From positions 1 to 64,000 of the forward strand of contig NZ_JAYFFH010000006.1 in NCBI RefSeq assembly GCF_036289385.1: a stretch of DNA of 64,000 nucleotides, read 5' to 3'. The stretch is from Anaerofustis butyriciformans. GTDB taxonomy: Bacteria > Bacillota > Clostridia > Eubacteriales > Anaerofustaceae. The notes below the pieces were generated by a model. That model was not told the origin of the DNA. It made no database searches and saw only the letters and a list, made by a program, of their open reading frames with translations. Numbering within the stretch: position 1 is the first letter of the stretch; every line of letters begins with the position of its first letter. Below, piece after piece: positions 43,641-53,010 of the stretch. The translations under genes and the position numbers were made by a program.

Positions 43641-43811
43641 ATGAATTGCCACAACGACAGATTAATTATCGATTGTCTTCTTGCCTGTATCATATTTATT
43701 TTACTTATTTTAGTTTTCCCTAAATGGATTTGGTATGCATTAATAATTGCAGGTGTAATTTATTGTTTTTTCCATATGTTCAAAGATAATTTTCATAATA
43801 TAGGAAGGTAA
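43641..43811 (+). CDS. Small two-helix membrane protein, 56 aa
   Basis: ATG at 43641 follows AAAGGAGGAG, a very strong RBS. The 56 residues form two hydrophobic helices (DCLLACIIFILLILVF and WIWYALIIAGVIYCFF) with a short loop FPKW between them and a basic tail. No family recognised. It has its own terminator; it lies between panE and rpmB. Confidence 0.7.
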   Translation: MNCHNDRLIIDCLLACIIFILLILVFPKWIWYALIIAGVIYCFFHMFKDNFHNIGR

Positions 43812-43814
43812 TAA

Positions 43815-43841
43815 AAAAAGATAGTTAAAAACTATCTTTAT
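43815..43841. terminator. Bidirectional terminator, small membrane gene / rpmB
   Basis: AAAGATAGTT-AAA-AACTATCTTT with T- or A-tracts on both sides. Confidence 0.87.
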
Positions 43842-43864
43842 TTATCGTATATTAAAAATTAAAC

Positions 43865-44053
43865 TTACGCTCTTTCTACTTTACCTGAACGTAAACATCT
43901 TGTACAAACTTGTACATTTTTTGTTGTATTATCTTCTACGATTCTTACTTTTTTTAAGTTAGGTTTCCAAGTTCTTTTTGTATGAATGTTTGAGTGACTT
44001 ACTTGGTTACCGCTTGTAATCTTTTTACCGCATACATAACATTCTTTAGGCAT
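43865..44053 (-). CDS. rpmB: Ribosomal protein bL28
   Basis: 62 residues. MPKECYVCGKKITSGNQ and VQVCTRCLRSGKVE: the two CxxC pairs mark the zinc-binding form. RBS AGGAGGAAG. Part of the large subunit. Located in the usual place near rsgA/thiN in Firmicutes. Confidence 0.96.
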   Translation of the reverse strand: MPKECYVCGKKITSGNQVSHSNIHTKRTWKPNLKKVRIVEDNTTKNVQVCTRCLRSGKVERA

Positions 44054-44195
44054 AACTTCTTCCTCCTATATCTAAAACATAATTTCTTACTTATTCACAG
44101 TACATAGTATTATATCAAAGATTTTAACTAAATGCAAACTTATTTGTATATTTTTTAAACATTTTTATATATTTTTTTATTTTTTTTATTTTTTC

Positions 44196-44828
44196 TTATT
44201 TATCACTTGCAATAATACTAAGAAGCTCTCCATTATCAAATATAACTTCTGCATTATTACTTATCACCTTGTTACTTACTCCTAAAGGATCATATTTTTT
44301 CATAAGATATTTATCCAAAGGATAATAAAATCCATTTAAAGTTATTGTAACAGGTTTATCAAATGCAAAAAATGAAGCTGTACTTCCAACCATTTCTTTT
44401 ATACTAAAACTTTTATTATGCAAACTAATCTTATTTTGTTCATTTATTAAAGTACATTTTACATTATTGTCAAGTGCTCTTTTTAATAATAATACATTGG
44501 CATATGTATGATCAAATCTAGAACCAACCGATGCATATATTTTAACTTCTTTTGCTCCATTATCCATAGCATAATCAAGAGCAACAGCCGTATCGGTATC
44601 ATCTTTTTCAACAGGAAGTTTTAATATCTTATCTTTATATTTTTCCTTTAAATTAATATCTATACTATCAAGATCACCTATTAAAATATCGGCATCAATG
44701 CCTATATTATTAAGATGATTTGCACCTTTATCTATTGCAACTATATAATCAGGTACAAACTTATCTATTTCATTTTTCAAAAAATTATAATCGCTGACTT
44801 CTCCGCCGCTGACCATTAAAAATTTCAT
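44196..44828 (-). CDS. thiN: Thiamine diphosphokinase
   Basis: 210 residues. VAIDKGANHL, IGDLDSIDI and PVEKDDTDTAVALDYA are the ATP/thiamine-binding motifs of thiamine pyrophosphokinase. It makes thiamine diphosphate, the cofactor of the por enzyme. Its start overlaps the rsgA stop by one base. It is the last gene of the rsmB-to-thiN cluster and ends in a T-rich stretch rather than a clear hairpin. Confidence 0.94.
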   Translation of the reverse strand: MKFLMVSGGEVSDYNFLKNEIDKFVPDYIVAIDKGANHLNNIGIDADILIGDLDSIDINLKEKYKDKILKLPVEKDDTDTAVALDYAMDNGAKEVKIYASVGSRFDHTYANVLLLKRALDNNVKCTLINEQNKISLHNKSFSIKEMVGSTASFFAFDKPVTITLNGFYYPLDKYLMKKYDPLGVSNKVISNNAEVIFDNGELLSIIASDK

Positions 44829-45706
44829 TAATATTTATTTTCCTTTGATTTAATTTCTTCAAAAATTTGTTTATATGTATTATATCTTGTAATATTAATT
44901 TTCCCAGCTTTAATGGCATCTTTAACACCACACACAGGTTCGTTTATATGTACACAATTAGGAAATTTACAATCTATATATTCGTTGAATTCACTATAAT
45001 AATGATATAAATCTTCCTTTTTTACATCAAAAACTTCAAGAGATGAAAATCCGGGAGTATCCGCTACAAATGTATTTTCATTTTCCATGAAAAGTTCACT
45101 ATGTCTTGTTGTATGTCTACCTCTTTTTATTTTCCTGCTAACATGTGATGTTTCAAGTTTATAATTATCATATAAGGAATTAATCATAGAAGATTTACCT
45201 GCTCCCGATACTCCCATAAAAACAGTAGTTTTATCTTTAAGTATGGGTTTAATTTCTTCAATGCCTTCCTTTGTAATATTACTTGTAAATATTAAATTAA
45301 AACTTGAATTTTTATATATATTTTTTATTTCTTCTATTTCTTCTTTTGTACAAAGATCACATTTATTAAAGCAAATATATATATCAACATTTTCGTTATA
45401 AGCATTAATAAGCATTTTATCCAATAAAAAAAAGCTTATATCAGGCTGTTTCAATGCACACACAATAACAATATTATCTACATTTGAAATACTGGGTCTA
45501 ACAAGTTCATTTTTTCTTTTTTCTATTTTTTCTATACTTCCATCTTCAGTATTTATTGCAGAAAACAAAACTTCATCTCCAACAACCGGAGTTATTTTTT
45601 GTTTTCTAAATATTCCTCTGGCTTTAAGTGTATATTCCTTATTATCGTTATAAGAGTAGACAGTATAAAAACTGCCTACTCCTTTTAAAATTTTTCCTTT
45701 TAGCAT
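44828..45706 (-). CDS. rsgA: Ribosome biogenesis GTPase RsgA
   Basis: 292 residues. N-terminal OB fold, then a circularly permuted GTPase with G4 NKCDL before G1 GVSGAGKSS and G3 DTPGF, and a C-terminal zinc site (CKFPNCVHINEPVCGVK). It assists late 30S assembly. It lies one base after prkC. Confidence 0.95.
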   Translation of the reverse strand: MLKGKILKGVGSFYTVYSYNDNKEYTLKARGIFRKQKITPVVGDEVLFSAINTEDGSIEKIEKRKNELVRPSISNVDNIVIVCALKQPDISFFLLDKMLINAYNENVDIYICFNKCDLCTKEEIEEIKNIYKNSSFNLIFTSNITKEGIEEIKPILKDKTTVFMGVSGAGKSSMINSLYDNYKLETSHVSRKIKRGRHTTRHSELFMENENTFVADTPGFSSLEVFDVKKEDLYHYYSEFNEYIDCKFPNCVHINEPVCGVKDAIKAGKINITRYNTYKQIFEEIKSKENKY

Positions 45707-45707
45707 A

Positions 45708-47684
45708 TTAGAAAGTAACTATTCCTCCATTACCTTTTTCGGTTCCATTAATATATACTTTAAAATATCCAACACCATATCCTCTAAAAGTTACTCTTAT
45801 AATATCAGTATCTTTTACTGTTCCGCTGTAAGCTGTTGATGTATCCCCGTCAGGATCTACATACACAATATCAACCTTAACTTTTTCTCCTGTACTATTA
45901 CAGAATTCTCCTATGTCTATAGCCATTGTTTTAGATTGAATCAAACCTTTACTTACAACAAGATCAACACTTGAGCCTTTCGTTACTTCTTCATATTGAC
46001 TTGGTGAGGAACTGATAACAACATCTTTTCCATATTTTTCACTTGAATCATATTCTATATCTCCAACAACCAAACCAAGAGAAGTTATTTTACTTTTAGC
46101 CTCACTTAAAGATAATCCGCTTAAATCTTCCATTGTAACTTTACTTTCACCTTTACTTACGTAAATAGTAACGGTTTCACCTTGTTTTATGCTCTCTTTT
46201 GCAGCTGGTGTTTGTTTATAAACCTCACCTTTTTCAACATTATCATTATATTCGCTTACAACTTTTACTTTAAGGTCTAGAGTTGTAATGTCAGATTCAG
46301 CTTCTTCTTGTTTCATTCCAACAACATTAGGAATTTCTACATTTTTTGGACCACTTGAAACTACAATTGTTACTTTTTTATAAGATTTTATTACAGTATT
46401 TGCGGTAGGAGACTGAGAAATAACCATTCCGGCTTCAACTTCCGTAGAACTTTGCATTTTTGGAGTATCTACTTTTAGTCCTGCTTTTTCAAGAGTTGCA
46501 ATAGCTTCTGCTTGTGTCATATTTACAACGCTTGGTACTGTAATTTCCTTTGCAAAAATTCTTGTTCCTGCAAATACTATCCCAGCAATAAGAATAACAG
46601 CTAAAACCCCTGTAAGGATTTTCATTTTTAAAGGAAGTTTCGTAAACCAATTTGTTTTTCCTTCTTTGTCCTTCTTCTTTTTCTTATCCTTTTTATCTTT
46701 TTTATCCTTTTCTACTTCATCTTCTCTTAATTTATCATAGTCATCAGTATTTTCAAGAGCAACTCGCTTTGGAACCTGCTCTATTTCTTCATCTCTAATA
46801 ATAGGAATTCTCTCTGTAGGAGATGTATCATCAATTCCTATTCTGTTTATATGAGCATTAAAATCGCTTCTTACCTTTTTCAAATCTTCTATAAGACTTG
46901 CAGCATCTTGATATCTATCATTTGGAGATTTTGCAGTTAGATTTTGAATAATAACCTCAAGACCTTTTGGAGCCTCAGGGTCTATATCTCTAAGAGGTAC
47001 AATATCTTCTTGAATTTGCATTAAAGCAACAGCAACAGGAGAATCAGAATCAAAAGGTAATTTACCCGTTACCATTTCATATAATAAAATTCCAAGAGAA
47101 TATAAATCTGATCTTGCATCAAGATATCCTCCTCTTGCCTGTTCTGGAGAAAGATAATGAACACTTCCCATTGTTTCATCTACCATTGTCATTGTAGATG
47201 ATGTTATGGCACGTGCTATACCAAAATCAGCAACCTTTGGAAGTCTTTTTGCTCTGGTTAATAAAATATTTTGAGGTTTAACATCTCTGTGAATGATGTT
47301 ATTTTTATGTGCTTGACTAAGTGCTGATGCAATAGCCAATGCGTAGTTGATACTTTCTCTGTAGCTAAGTTTACCTTTTGCGTTAATATAATCTTTTAAA
47401 GTTCCACCATCTACATATTCCATAACAATATAATAAATATTATTATCAATACCCGTATCGTAAATATTTACAATATGAGGATGAGATAGTTTTCCTGCAG
47501 CCTGTGCCTCTCTTTTAAATTTGTTAAGGAATTGTTCGTTATCCGTAAACTCCTCTTGAAGTACCTTTATGGCTACATCTCTGTTTAAAACTTTATCAAA
47601 GCCTAAGTAAACCTTAGCCATTCCCCCTTGACCGACAAATTGAACTATTTCATATCTGTCGTTTAACACTCTTCCGATCATCAT
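45708..47684 (-). CDS. prkC: PASTA-domain Ser/Thr protein kinase
   Basis: 658 residues. Kinase domain (~8-270): glycine loop VGQGGMAKVYLG, catalytic IIHRDVKPQNILL, DFGIA, and SPEQARGG. A Lys-rich juxtamembrane segment (~310-345) leads to one membrane helix (~350-370), then three PASTA domains (~373-578) that bind muropeptides, and a C-terminal beta domain. It overlaps prpC by one base; the pair acts as an on-off switch for growth and wall synthesis. Confidence 0.96.
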   Translation of the reverse strand: MMIGRVLNDRYEIVQFVGQGGMAKVYLGFDKVLNRDVAIKVLQEEFTDNEQFLNKFKREAQAAGKLSHPHIVNIYDTGIDNNIYYIVMEYVDGGTLKDYINAKGKLSYRESINYALAIASALSQAHKNNIIHRDVKPQNILLTRAKRLPKVADFGIARAITSSTMTMVDETMGSVHYLSPEQARGGYLDARSDLYSLGILLYEMVTGKLPFDSDSPVAVALMQIQEDIVPLRDIDPEAPKGLEVIIQNLTAKSPNDRYQDAASLIEDLKKVRSDFNAHINRIGIDDTSPTERIPIIRDEEIEQVPKRVALENTDDYDKLREDEVEKDKKDKKDKKKKKDKEGKTNWFTKLPLKMKILTGVLAVILIAGIVFAGTRIFAKEITVPSVVNMTQAEAIATLEKAGLKVDTPKMQSSTEVEAGMVISQSPTANTVIKSYKKVTIVVSSGPKNVEIPNVVGMKQEEAESDITTLDLKVKVVSEYNDNVEKGEVYKQTPAAKESIKQGETVTIYVSKGESKVTMEDLSGLSLSEAKSKITSLGLVVGDIEYDSSEKYGKDVVISSSPSQYEEVTKGSSVDLVVSKGLIQSKTMAIDIGEFCNSTGEKVKVDIVYVDPDGDTSTAYSGTVKDTDIIRVTFRGYGVGYFKVYINGTEKGNGGIVTF

Positions 47685-48415
47685 TATTCTAATCCTCCGT
47701 CAAACAATACTACCGTTATATTGTCACTTCCGCCATTTTCGTTTGCTCTATCTATAAGTAAATGTTTTGCTGTATCCAAATCATTACTATTTACTATTTC
47801 TTTTATTTCTTCATTTTCAACATGCTCACTTAATCCATCGGAACAAACAAGAATAATATCACCTTTTTTTAATTTCTCAACATAAGTATCAATAAAAAAT
47901 TCTTCTTGAGTGCCAAGAGCATTGGTAATAATATTTCTATTTGGATGATGCTCTGCTTCTTCTTTTGTTATTTCTCCACTTGCAACCATATGTGAAACCA
48001 AAGAATGATCAACCGTAATTTGTTTTATTTCATCTTTATTTATTTTATAGCATCTTGAATCACCCACATGTACTATAAAACATTCTCCCTCATGGTATAT
48101 ACATAAAGTAAGGGTTGTGCCCATCCCTGCAGCTTCTTTATTTTCGTTTGCAAAATCTAAAATTCTTTTATTTGCATATTCAATAATACCCTTAACTTCT
48201 TTCTTCATCTCTTCATAAAATTTATTAGATATATTAAAATATTCTCTTAATATATCCATACAAAGAGCACTTGCAAGTTCTCCTGCATTATGTCCTCCAA
48301 GTCCATCAGCAACACCAAATGCAATTATTTCTTTTTCTTTATTTTCAAGCATTAAGAAACTGTCTTGATTAATTTCTCTAAGCATGCCAACATCGCTGGT
48401 TCCAACTAATTTCAT
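47684..48415 (-). CDS. prpC: PP2C-family protein phosphatase
   Basis: 243 residues. Metal-binding motifs GVADGLGGHNAGELAS, HVGDSRCYK and GSDNITVV. It removes phosphate from PrkC and its targets. Two bases after rlmN and overlapping prkC by one base. Confidence 0.95.
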   Translation of the reverse strand: MKLVGTSDVGMLREINQDSFLMLENKEKEIIAFGVADGLGGHNAGELASALCMDILREYFNISNKFYEEMKKEVKGIIEYANKRILDFANENKEAAGMGTTLTLCIYHEGECFIVHVGDSRCYKINKDEIKQITVDHSLVSHMVASGEITKEEAEHHPNRNIITNALGTQEEFFIDTYVEKLKKGDIILVCSDGLSEHVENEEIKEIVNSNDLDTAKHLLIDRANENGGSDNITVVLFDGGLE

Positions 48416-48417
48416 CT

Positions 48418-49446
48418 TTATACCTCTTTATTTAAATATCTGCTTCTAAGCTGTCCGCAAGCAGCATTTATACTGCTTCCAAGTCGTCTTCTAAGCGTAA
48501 CGTTTATTCCCTTTTTTCTTAGTTTATTTACAAATACGTGAATGTATTTATCATCTACCGTTTTTTTGGAATTATCATTTACTCCTATTACGTTTATAAG
48601 TCCATCAGTATCTTTAAATAATTCATAAAGTTTTTCGATACACTCTATTGTATCATTTTTACCCTCTATTAGGCAATATTCATATGTTATTCTTCTTCCC
48701 GTTTTAAATCTATAATAGAATGTTGCCTGTAAAACATCATCTATGTTATTTGCTCTTTCCACAGGCATCATACTCTCTCTCATTTCATGAAAAGGAGCAT
48801 GAAGAGATAAGGCAAGATTAATATCTAACCCACTATCTGCTAAAAGATAAATTTTATCTTTTAAACCGCAAGTAGATAACGTAATACTCCTTTTTGACAT
48901 GTTAAGTGTATCTTTATCCATTACAAGTTTTAAAAAACCAATAACCTCATCATAATTATCGAGAGGTTCTCCGCTTCCCATCAAAACAATATTTGATACC
49001 TTTATATCTTCAATCTCGTTTACAAGATAAATTTCATTTAAAATCTCACCTTTTGTAAGATTCCTAAGTAATCCGCATTTACCTGATTCACAAAAAACAC
49101 ATCCCATTCTGCAACCTGCCTGAGTGGAAACACAAAGAGTTGAACCTGCCTCATAAGTTAAAAGTACACTTTCAATTAAAATATCATCTTCGGTTTTTAA
49201 TAAAAATTTTGTCGTATTACTTCCTTTTTCAACAAATTTCTTTTCAAGTTGTAAATGAGAAATATAATATTTACTTTTTAACTTATCTCTTAAACTTAAG
49301 GATAAATTTGTCATTTCATCGATATTTTTCACATAAGAAGAATAAAGCCATTTAAAAATTTGTTTAGCCCTAAATTTAGGTTCCTTGAATTCATCTATGA
49401 CTATCTTTTCTAAGTCTTCTAACGTTAGTCCAAATAAATTTTCCAT
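48418..49446 (-). CDS. rlmN: 23S rRNA (adenine-C2)-methyltransferase
   Basis: 342 residues. Radical-SAM cluster CRMGCVFCESG and GSGEPLDNYDEV; it methylates A2503 of 23S rRNA and A37 of some tRNAs. I prefer the ATG at 49446 because GAGG lies five bases before it; an in-frame ATG five codons upstream touches the rsmB stop. In the def-fmt-rsmB-rlmN-prpC-prkC cluster common to Firmicutes. Confidence 0.95.
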   Translation of the reverse strand: MENLFGLTLEDLEKIVIDEFKEPKFRAKQIFKWLYSSYVKNIDEMTNLSLSLRDKLKSKYYISHLQLEKKFVEKGSNTTKFLLKTEDDILIESVLLTYEAGSTLCVSTQAGCRMGCVFCESGKCGLLRNLTKGEILNEIYLVNEIEDIKVSNIVLMGSGEPLDNYDEVIGFLKLVMDKDTLNMSKRSITLSTCGLKDKIYLLADSGLDINLALSLHAPFHEMRESMMPVERANNIDDVLQATFYYRFKTGRRITYEYCLIEGKNDTIECIEKLYELFKDTDGLINVIGVNDNSKKTVDDKYIHVFVNKLRKKGINVTLRRRLGSSINAACGQLRSRYLNKEV

Positions 49447-49461
49447 CATATCCTCAAACAT

Positions 49462-50814
49462 CTATATTCTTTTTATTTTTGAAATAAAGAAACTATCTGT
49501 ATTATTTTTATCTCCTCGTACGTTTAATATTCCTTTTTCTGCCATTTTTCTGTCATATTCAAACTCAAAAGGAAGATTAATGGAATCTAAAACTAAGTTT
49601 TTATTTTCCGATAAAACTTTATTTAATATATCTTCATTTTCTTCTTTATTTATAGTACAAGTCGAATAAACCAAAATACCGTCTTTTTTTAAATATTTTA
49701 CCGCATTTGATAAAATTGAATATTGTATATTTTTTAATTCATCTATTTTTTCATTTGAATAGTATTTTAGAATTTCAGGCTTTCTTCTAATTACTCCAAG
49801 CCCAGAACAAGGCACATCGCATATTATCCTATCAAAGCTATCAACATACTCATCACAGAAATTTGTTCCGTCTTGTTTTCTTACTTTTATTATATCTATA
49901 CCAAGCTGTTTTGCTCTAAAATCCATTATTTCAAGTTTCTTTTTATATATGTCACAAGATATAATACTTCCTTTATTGTTCATTTTTTCTGCCGTATGCA
50001 TACTTTTACCGCCAGGAGCAGAACACATATCAAGAACACTCATACCTTCTTTTGCATCTAGTGCATATGAAACAAGCATTCCTGCACTATCTTGAATAGA
50101 AAAAAGTCCTTTTCTATATTCTTCCGTCAATGTCACATTAAGAGAAGATGTAATTTCAACCCCTTCAGGAACAAAAGTTTTTCTTGTTTCAAAACCTTTT
50201 ATATTAAATCTTTCAATAAGTTCGTCTCTTGTTGTTTTTAAATTATTTACTCTAAGAGATAGACTTGGAGGTAACATAGAAAATTTTGCATATTCAAGAA
50301 GTTCTTCTTTATTATATGACAATAAGAGCTTTTCAACCAAAGCTCTTTTAAATCCATATTCATAATTCATTATATCATAATAATCACTAAAAGTTATTTC
50401 TTTTAATTCATATTTTTTCCTTAAAGCATTTCTCAAAACCCCGTTTACAAACCCAGAAGCTTTTTTCCCTACGAACATTTTAACTAAATTAACGCTATCA
50501 TTTACAAGTGCATATTCTGGGATTTTATCAAGGTATACTATTTGATATAAACCTATATAAATGCTTATTTTAACTCTTTCATCAAGTTCATTTACGGGCA
50601 TTTTTGAAAGCTTTGATAAAATATATTCGAGTTTATTAAATTTTTTTATTACTCCATGAACTATATTTGTACAAAGCCTTCTATCAGCTTCAACATTTAT
50701 CGCTCTTAAATGTTTTGTTAGAGAAATATTACTAAATGCACCCGTTAAAAATACTTCATTTAATACTTTATACGCACTCACCCTTGAAGGTGAGATTTTA
50801 ATGTTCTTCGCCAT
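49462..50814 (-). CDS. rsmB: 16S rRNA (cytosine-967-C5)-methyltransferase
   Basis: 450 residues: NusB-like N-terminal domain (~1-140) and a SAM-dependent methyltransferase domain with VLDMCSAPGGKSMH, CDVPCSGLGVIRRKPE (catalytic Cys) and YSTCTI (second Cys). Start at 50814 behind AAGGAAATAAAAATTT. Confidence 0.95.
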   Translation of the reverse strand: MAKNIKISPSRVSAYKVLNEVFLTGAFSNISLTKHLRAINVEADRRLCTNIVHGVIKKFNKLEYILSKLSKMPVNELDERVKISIYIGLYQIVYLDKIPEYALVNDSVNLVKMFVGKKASGFVNGVLRNALRKKYELKEITFSDYYDIMNYEYGFKRALVEKLLLSYNKEELLEYAKFSMLPPSLSLRVNNLKTTRDELIERFNIKGFETRKTFVPEGVEITSSLNVTLTEEYRKGLFSIQDSAGMLVSYALDAKEGMSVLDMCSAPGGKSMHTAEKMNNKGSIISCDIYKKKLEIMDFRAKQLGIDIIKVRKQDGTNFCDEYVDSFDRIICDVPCSGLGVIRRKPEILKYYSNEKIDELKNIQYSILSNAVKYLKKDGILVYSTCTINKEENEDILNKVLSENKNLVLDSINLPFEFEYDRKMAEKGILNVRGDKNNTDSFFISKIKRI

Positions 50815-50840
50815 AAATTTTTATTTCCTTTATTTTATTT

Positions 50841-51533
50841 TTATCTGTTGTCACCAAAAATTAAAACTAATCTAAGAAGTTGTAAAACTGCAGATAAAGC
50901 AGCAGCTACATAAGTAAGAGCAGCAGCACTTAAAACTTTTTTTGCAGCCTTAGCTTCTCCATCATATACCATTCCTGTTTGTGATAATATTTTCACAGCT
51001 CTATTACTTGCATCAAATTCAACCGGTAATGTAATTAGTTGGAATACAACAGTTGCAGCAAATAAAACTATACCAAATGGAACAAGGAATGAGAACGAAC
51101 TAAGCACTATTCCAAGTAAAATAAGTACCCATGAAGCATACGAAGCTATATTAACAACAGGGAATATAGCATTTCTCATGCTTAAAGGTGCATACTCTTG
51201 TTGATGTTGAATTGCATGACCACATTCGTGAGCAGCAACACTTATTGCTGATATTGTATCTGCATCATATACACTATCAGATAATCTTAAAACTTTTTTA
51301 CCAGGATCATAATGGTCAGTTAAACTTCCTGAAACTCTTTCAATAGGAATATAACTTAAACCATTCATATCAAGAATTCTTCTTGCACAGTCATATCCTG
51401 TAAGTCCACTGCTATTACGAACTTTTGCATATTTGCTAAAAGTTGAATTTACTTTTATACTCGCATAAAGTGAAAGAATAATAGCAGGAAGTAAAATTAT
51501 AAAATATCCTCCATAATAATAACTATAAAACAT
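50841..51533 (-). CDS. yugP: Zinc metallopeptidase, YugP family
   Basis: 230 residues. An N-terminal membrane helix, the zinc motif AAHECGHAIQHQ (~110-120), and two or three further membrane helices. Peptidase family of unknown substrate, usually near fmt/rsmB in Firmicutes. RBS AAAGGAG. Part of the same transcription unit. Confidence 0.92.
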   Translation of the reverse strand: MFYSYYYGGYFIILLPAIILSLYASIKVNSTFSKYAKVRNSSGLTGYDCARRILDMNGLSYIPIERVSGSLTDHYDPGKKVLRLSDSVYDADTISAISVAAHECGHAIQHQQEYAPLSMRNAIFPVVNIASYASWVLILLGIVLSSFSFLVPFGIVLFAATVVFQLITLPVEFDASNRAVKILSQTGMVYDGEAKAAKKVLSAAALTYVAAALSAVLQLLRLVLIFGDNR

Positions 51534-51553
51534 ATATTTATCTCCTTTTTATT

Positions 51554-52492
51554 TTATTCAAAAATCTTGCCTATGATATCTCTGTTGCCGTTATAAAAAC
51601 TTGCTGCATCCATTTTCTTTTTACCTTGCATTTTAAGTTCTTTTATACCGACAATACCATCTTTTGCAGCAACCAAAATCGCTTTATCCTTTTTACTATA
51701 TGAGAGAATTGTACCACATTTTTCGTTTATTTCTTCTTTTTTAATGATACTTTCATATATTTTAATGTTTTTCTCATCTAAGTTTACATATGAAAGAGGG
51801 AAAGGATTCAATCCTCTTATCATATTATATATATCTTCTACATTATTATCAAAATTTATGTGACAATCTTCTTTTAAAATTTTATTTGCATAACTAGATT
51901 TACTGTCATCTTGTTTTTCAGGATTAATTTCGCCTTTTTCTATTTTATCTAAAGCTTCAACTATAAGTTCACTTCCGAGAATGGAAACTTTATCATGTAA
52001 AATTCCTACATTCATTTTATCATCAATTTCTATTTCACCTTTTAAAAGCATATCTCCTGTATCAAGACCTTCATCCATTTGCATAATTGTAACACCTGTT
52101 ACTTTATCCCCTTGCATAATAGCTCTATGAAGAGGAGCAGCACCTCTTAAATGTGGAAGTAGTGATGCATGAATATTTATTGCTCCATATTTTGCCAGTG
52201 TAAGCATATTTTTCTTTACAATTTGTCCATAAGCACAAACAACAATAACATCAGGATTAAATGATTTTATATATTCATAATTTTCTTCATCACTTACTCT
52301 TTGAGGTTGAAATACTTCTATACCATTATCTATAGCACATTGTTTAACAGGAGAAAATATAACCTTATTTCCTCTTCTTGAATTTTTCTTATCAGGCTGT
52401 GTAACTGTAAGTAAAACTTCATGATTACTTTCAATAAGTTTTTCCAAAGGTTTAACAGCAACCTCAGGAGTTCCCATATATACTACTCTCAT
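51554..52492 (-). CDS. fmt: Methionyl-tRNA formyltransferase
   Basis: 312 residues. Formyl-folate binding INIHASLLPHLRGAAPLHRA (His in xHxSLLP), then GVTIMQMDEGLDTGDM. It formylates initiator Met-tRNA; the next upstream gene, def, removes the formyl group. Overlaps def by one base. Confidence 0.96.
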   Translation of the reverse strand: MRVVYMGTPEVAVKPLEKLIESNHEVLLTVTQPDKKNSRRGNKVIFSPVKQCAIDNGIEVFQPQRVSDEENYEYIKSFNPDVIVVCAYGQIVKKNMLTLAKYGAINIHASLLPHLRGAAPLHRAIMQGDKVTGVTIMQMDEGLDTGDMLLKGEIEIDDKMNVGILHDKVSILGSELIVEALDKIEKGEINPEKQDDSKSSYANKILKEDCHINFDNNVEDIYNMIRGLNPFPLSYVNLDEKNIKIYESIIKKEEINEKCGTILSYSKKDKAILVAAKDGIVGIKELKMQGKKKMDAASFYNGNRDIIGKIFE

Positions 52493-53001
52493 TATTCTTC
52501 GTCCTCTTGCTCAATTTTTCTTTGTCTTATTATTTCTTTCATTTGTTCTTCACTTGGTTCAACAAGATGATCTGTATATAATATTCCATCTAAATGCTCA
52601 AGTTCATGACAAATTGCTTTAGAGAAAAATCTTTCTTTGCTTTCAATAATTTGTTCTTTTCCCTCTCTATCTAAAGCTTTAACGGTAACTTCTTCTGGTC
52701 TAAATACAAAACCTTGTTCTCCCGGAACACTTAAACATCCTTCAACTTCAAGGTATTCTTTTTCGCTTTTATCTATAATTTCAGGATTTATAAGTATAAC
52801 AGGACCATCCCCAATATCTATAACTACAACTCTTCTAAGAACCCCTACTTGAACAGCAGCAAGACCAACACCTTCTGCATCATACATTGTTTCAAGCATA
52901 TCATCTATAAGTTCAAGAGTTCTTGGAGTAATTTTTTTTACTTCTTTACTTTTCTTTCTTAAAATTTCATCTTCTTTTGTTCTTATTGTTCTAAGTGCCA
53001 T
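52492..53001 (-). CDS. def: Peptide deformylase
   Basis: 169 residues with all three motifs: GVGLAAVQVG, EGCLSVP and CHELEHLDG (metal-binding; Glu in place of the more common Asp in HExDH, as in many clostridia). Overlaps fmt and lies ten bases after priA. Confidence 0.96.
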   Translation of the reverse strand: MALRTIRTKEDEILRKKSKEVKKITPRTLELIDDMLETMYDAEGVGLAAVQVGVLRRVVVIDIGDGPVILINPEIIDKSEKEYLEVEGCLSVPGEQGFVFRPEEVTVKALDREGKEQIIESKERFFSKAICHELEHLDGILYTDHLVEPSEEQMKEIIRQRKIEQEDEE

Positions 53002-53010
53002 ATATTCCTC

